In this document: positions 5,009 through 5,100 of the stretch, piece after piece
Position numbering within the stretch: position 1 is the stretch's first letter
Layout: every line of letters begins with the position of its first letter
Position numbers and translations under genes: made by a program
The notes under the pieces: generated by a model
Seen by the model: the letters and a program-made list of their open reading frames with translations, nothing else
The model's database searches: none
What the model was told of the DNA's origin: nothing
Origin: Pseudomonadota bacterium
Lineage (GTDB): Bacteria > Pseudomonadota > Gammaproteobacteria > Acidithiobacillales > Acidithiobacillaceae
Length of the DNA stretch: 5,100 nucleotides
NCBI GenBank assembly: GCA_021818125.1
Contig: JAKAFG010000154.1
Coordinates: 1-5,100 of the forward strand
Reading direction: 5' to 3'

Positions 5009-5100
5009 TGCAAGCGACTCCCGCGCCGCTCCGCCAACGCCTACGCGCCTATGCGACCCTGATGCGCATGGATCGTCCCATTGGCACCCTGCTCAGATCG
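5008..5100 (+). CDS. ubiA: 4-hydroxybenzoate polyprenyltransferase UbiA (N-terminal part, runs off right edge)
   Basis: Only 31 codons are present. The sequence LRAYATLMRMDRPIGTLL (12-29) matches the start of UbiA, whose cytosolic N-terminal helix carries an LxRxdkPiG motif just before the first membrane segment. The enzyme is an integral membrane prenyltransferase that attaches the polyprenyl tail to 4-hydroxybenzoate, using the product of UbiC directly. The ATG overlaps the ubiC stop by one base and has GAGGA 8 nt upstream. The last two codons in the window read Arg-Ser where family members usually continue with hydrophobic residues and Trp-Pro; with so little sequence this could be natural variation. 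The catalytic Asp-rich motifs lie beyond the window. Confidence 0.88.
   Translation, partial: MQATPAPLRQRLRAYATLMRMDRPIGTLLRS

Noticed and set aside
5092..5100. Arg-Ser at the end of the partial UbiA as a sign of a frameshift or disrupted gene
   Set aside because: Only two codons deviate and the window ends there; nothing can be concluded without the sequence beyond 5100.

Overview
The window looks like ordinary chromosomal DNA of a GC-rich proteobacterium that makes ubiquinone. The evidence is the gene order miaB-ybeZ(phoH)-ybeY-ybeX(corC), a classic gammaproteobacterial cluster, together with chorismate lyase followed directly by 4-hydroxybenzoate polyprenyltransferase. The divergence from the Escherichia coli sequences, the GC-rich third positions and the tight packing would fit an acidophilic/chemolithotrophic lineage such as Acidithiobacillus, but that placement is an inference from memory of protein style and no 16S or marker search was possible.

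The left two thirds is read on the minus strand. From its 5' end (right) to its 3' end (left) it holds a small unrecognised lipoprotein gene (stop at 3257, preferred start 3652), an 87-bp gap with a near-consensus sigma-70 promoter, miaB (TTG start at 3169), phoH/ybeZ (start 1818, 4 nt after the miaB stop), ybeY (4-bp ATGA overlap with phoH) and the first 116 codons of corC/ybeX (8-bp overlap with ybeY), which runs off the left edge. These four genes form one translationally coupled RNA-maintenance operon: MiaB modifies tRNA A37, YbeY matures and quality-controls rRNA, PhoH/YbeZ is a NTPase associated with YbeY, and CorC/YbeX is a CBS-domain protein linked to divalent cations and, genetically, to ribosome metabolism.

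The right third is read on the plus strand from a divergent intergenic region (3653-3810) that carries a candidate promoter for each direction, an inverted repeat over the plus-strand promoter and a 14-bp perfect palindrome covering the ribosome binding site of the first plus-strand gene. The plus-strand genes are a PmtA-like class I SAM methyltransferase (3811-4395), ubiC chorismate lyase (start near 4427, stop 5008) and the first 31 codons of ubiA (starting in the TGATG overlap at 5008 and leaving the window). ubiC and ubiA catalyse consecutive first steps of ubiquinone biosynthesis; the methyltransferase more likely acts on a phospholipid than on the quinone.

No RNA genes, mobile elements, CRISPR arrays or large repeats were seen, and no gap longer than about 160 bp lacks a gene. 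I see no convincing new multi-gene system; the points worth a second look are regulatory (TTG start of miaB, palindromes in the divergent region) and the small lipoprotein.
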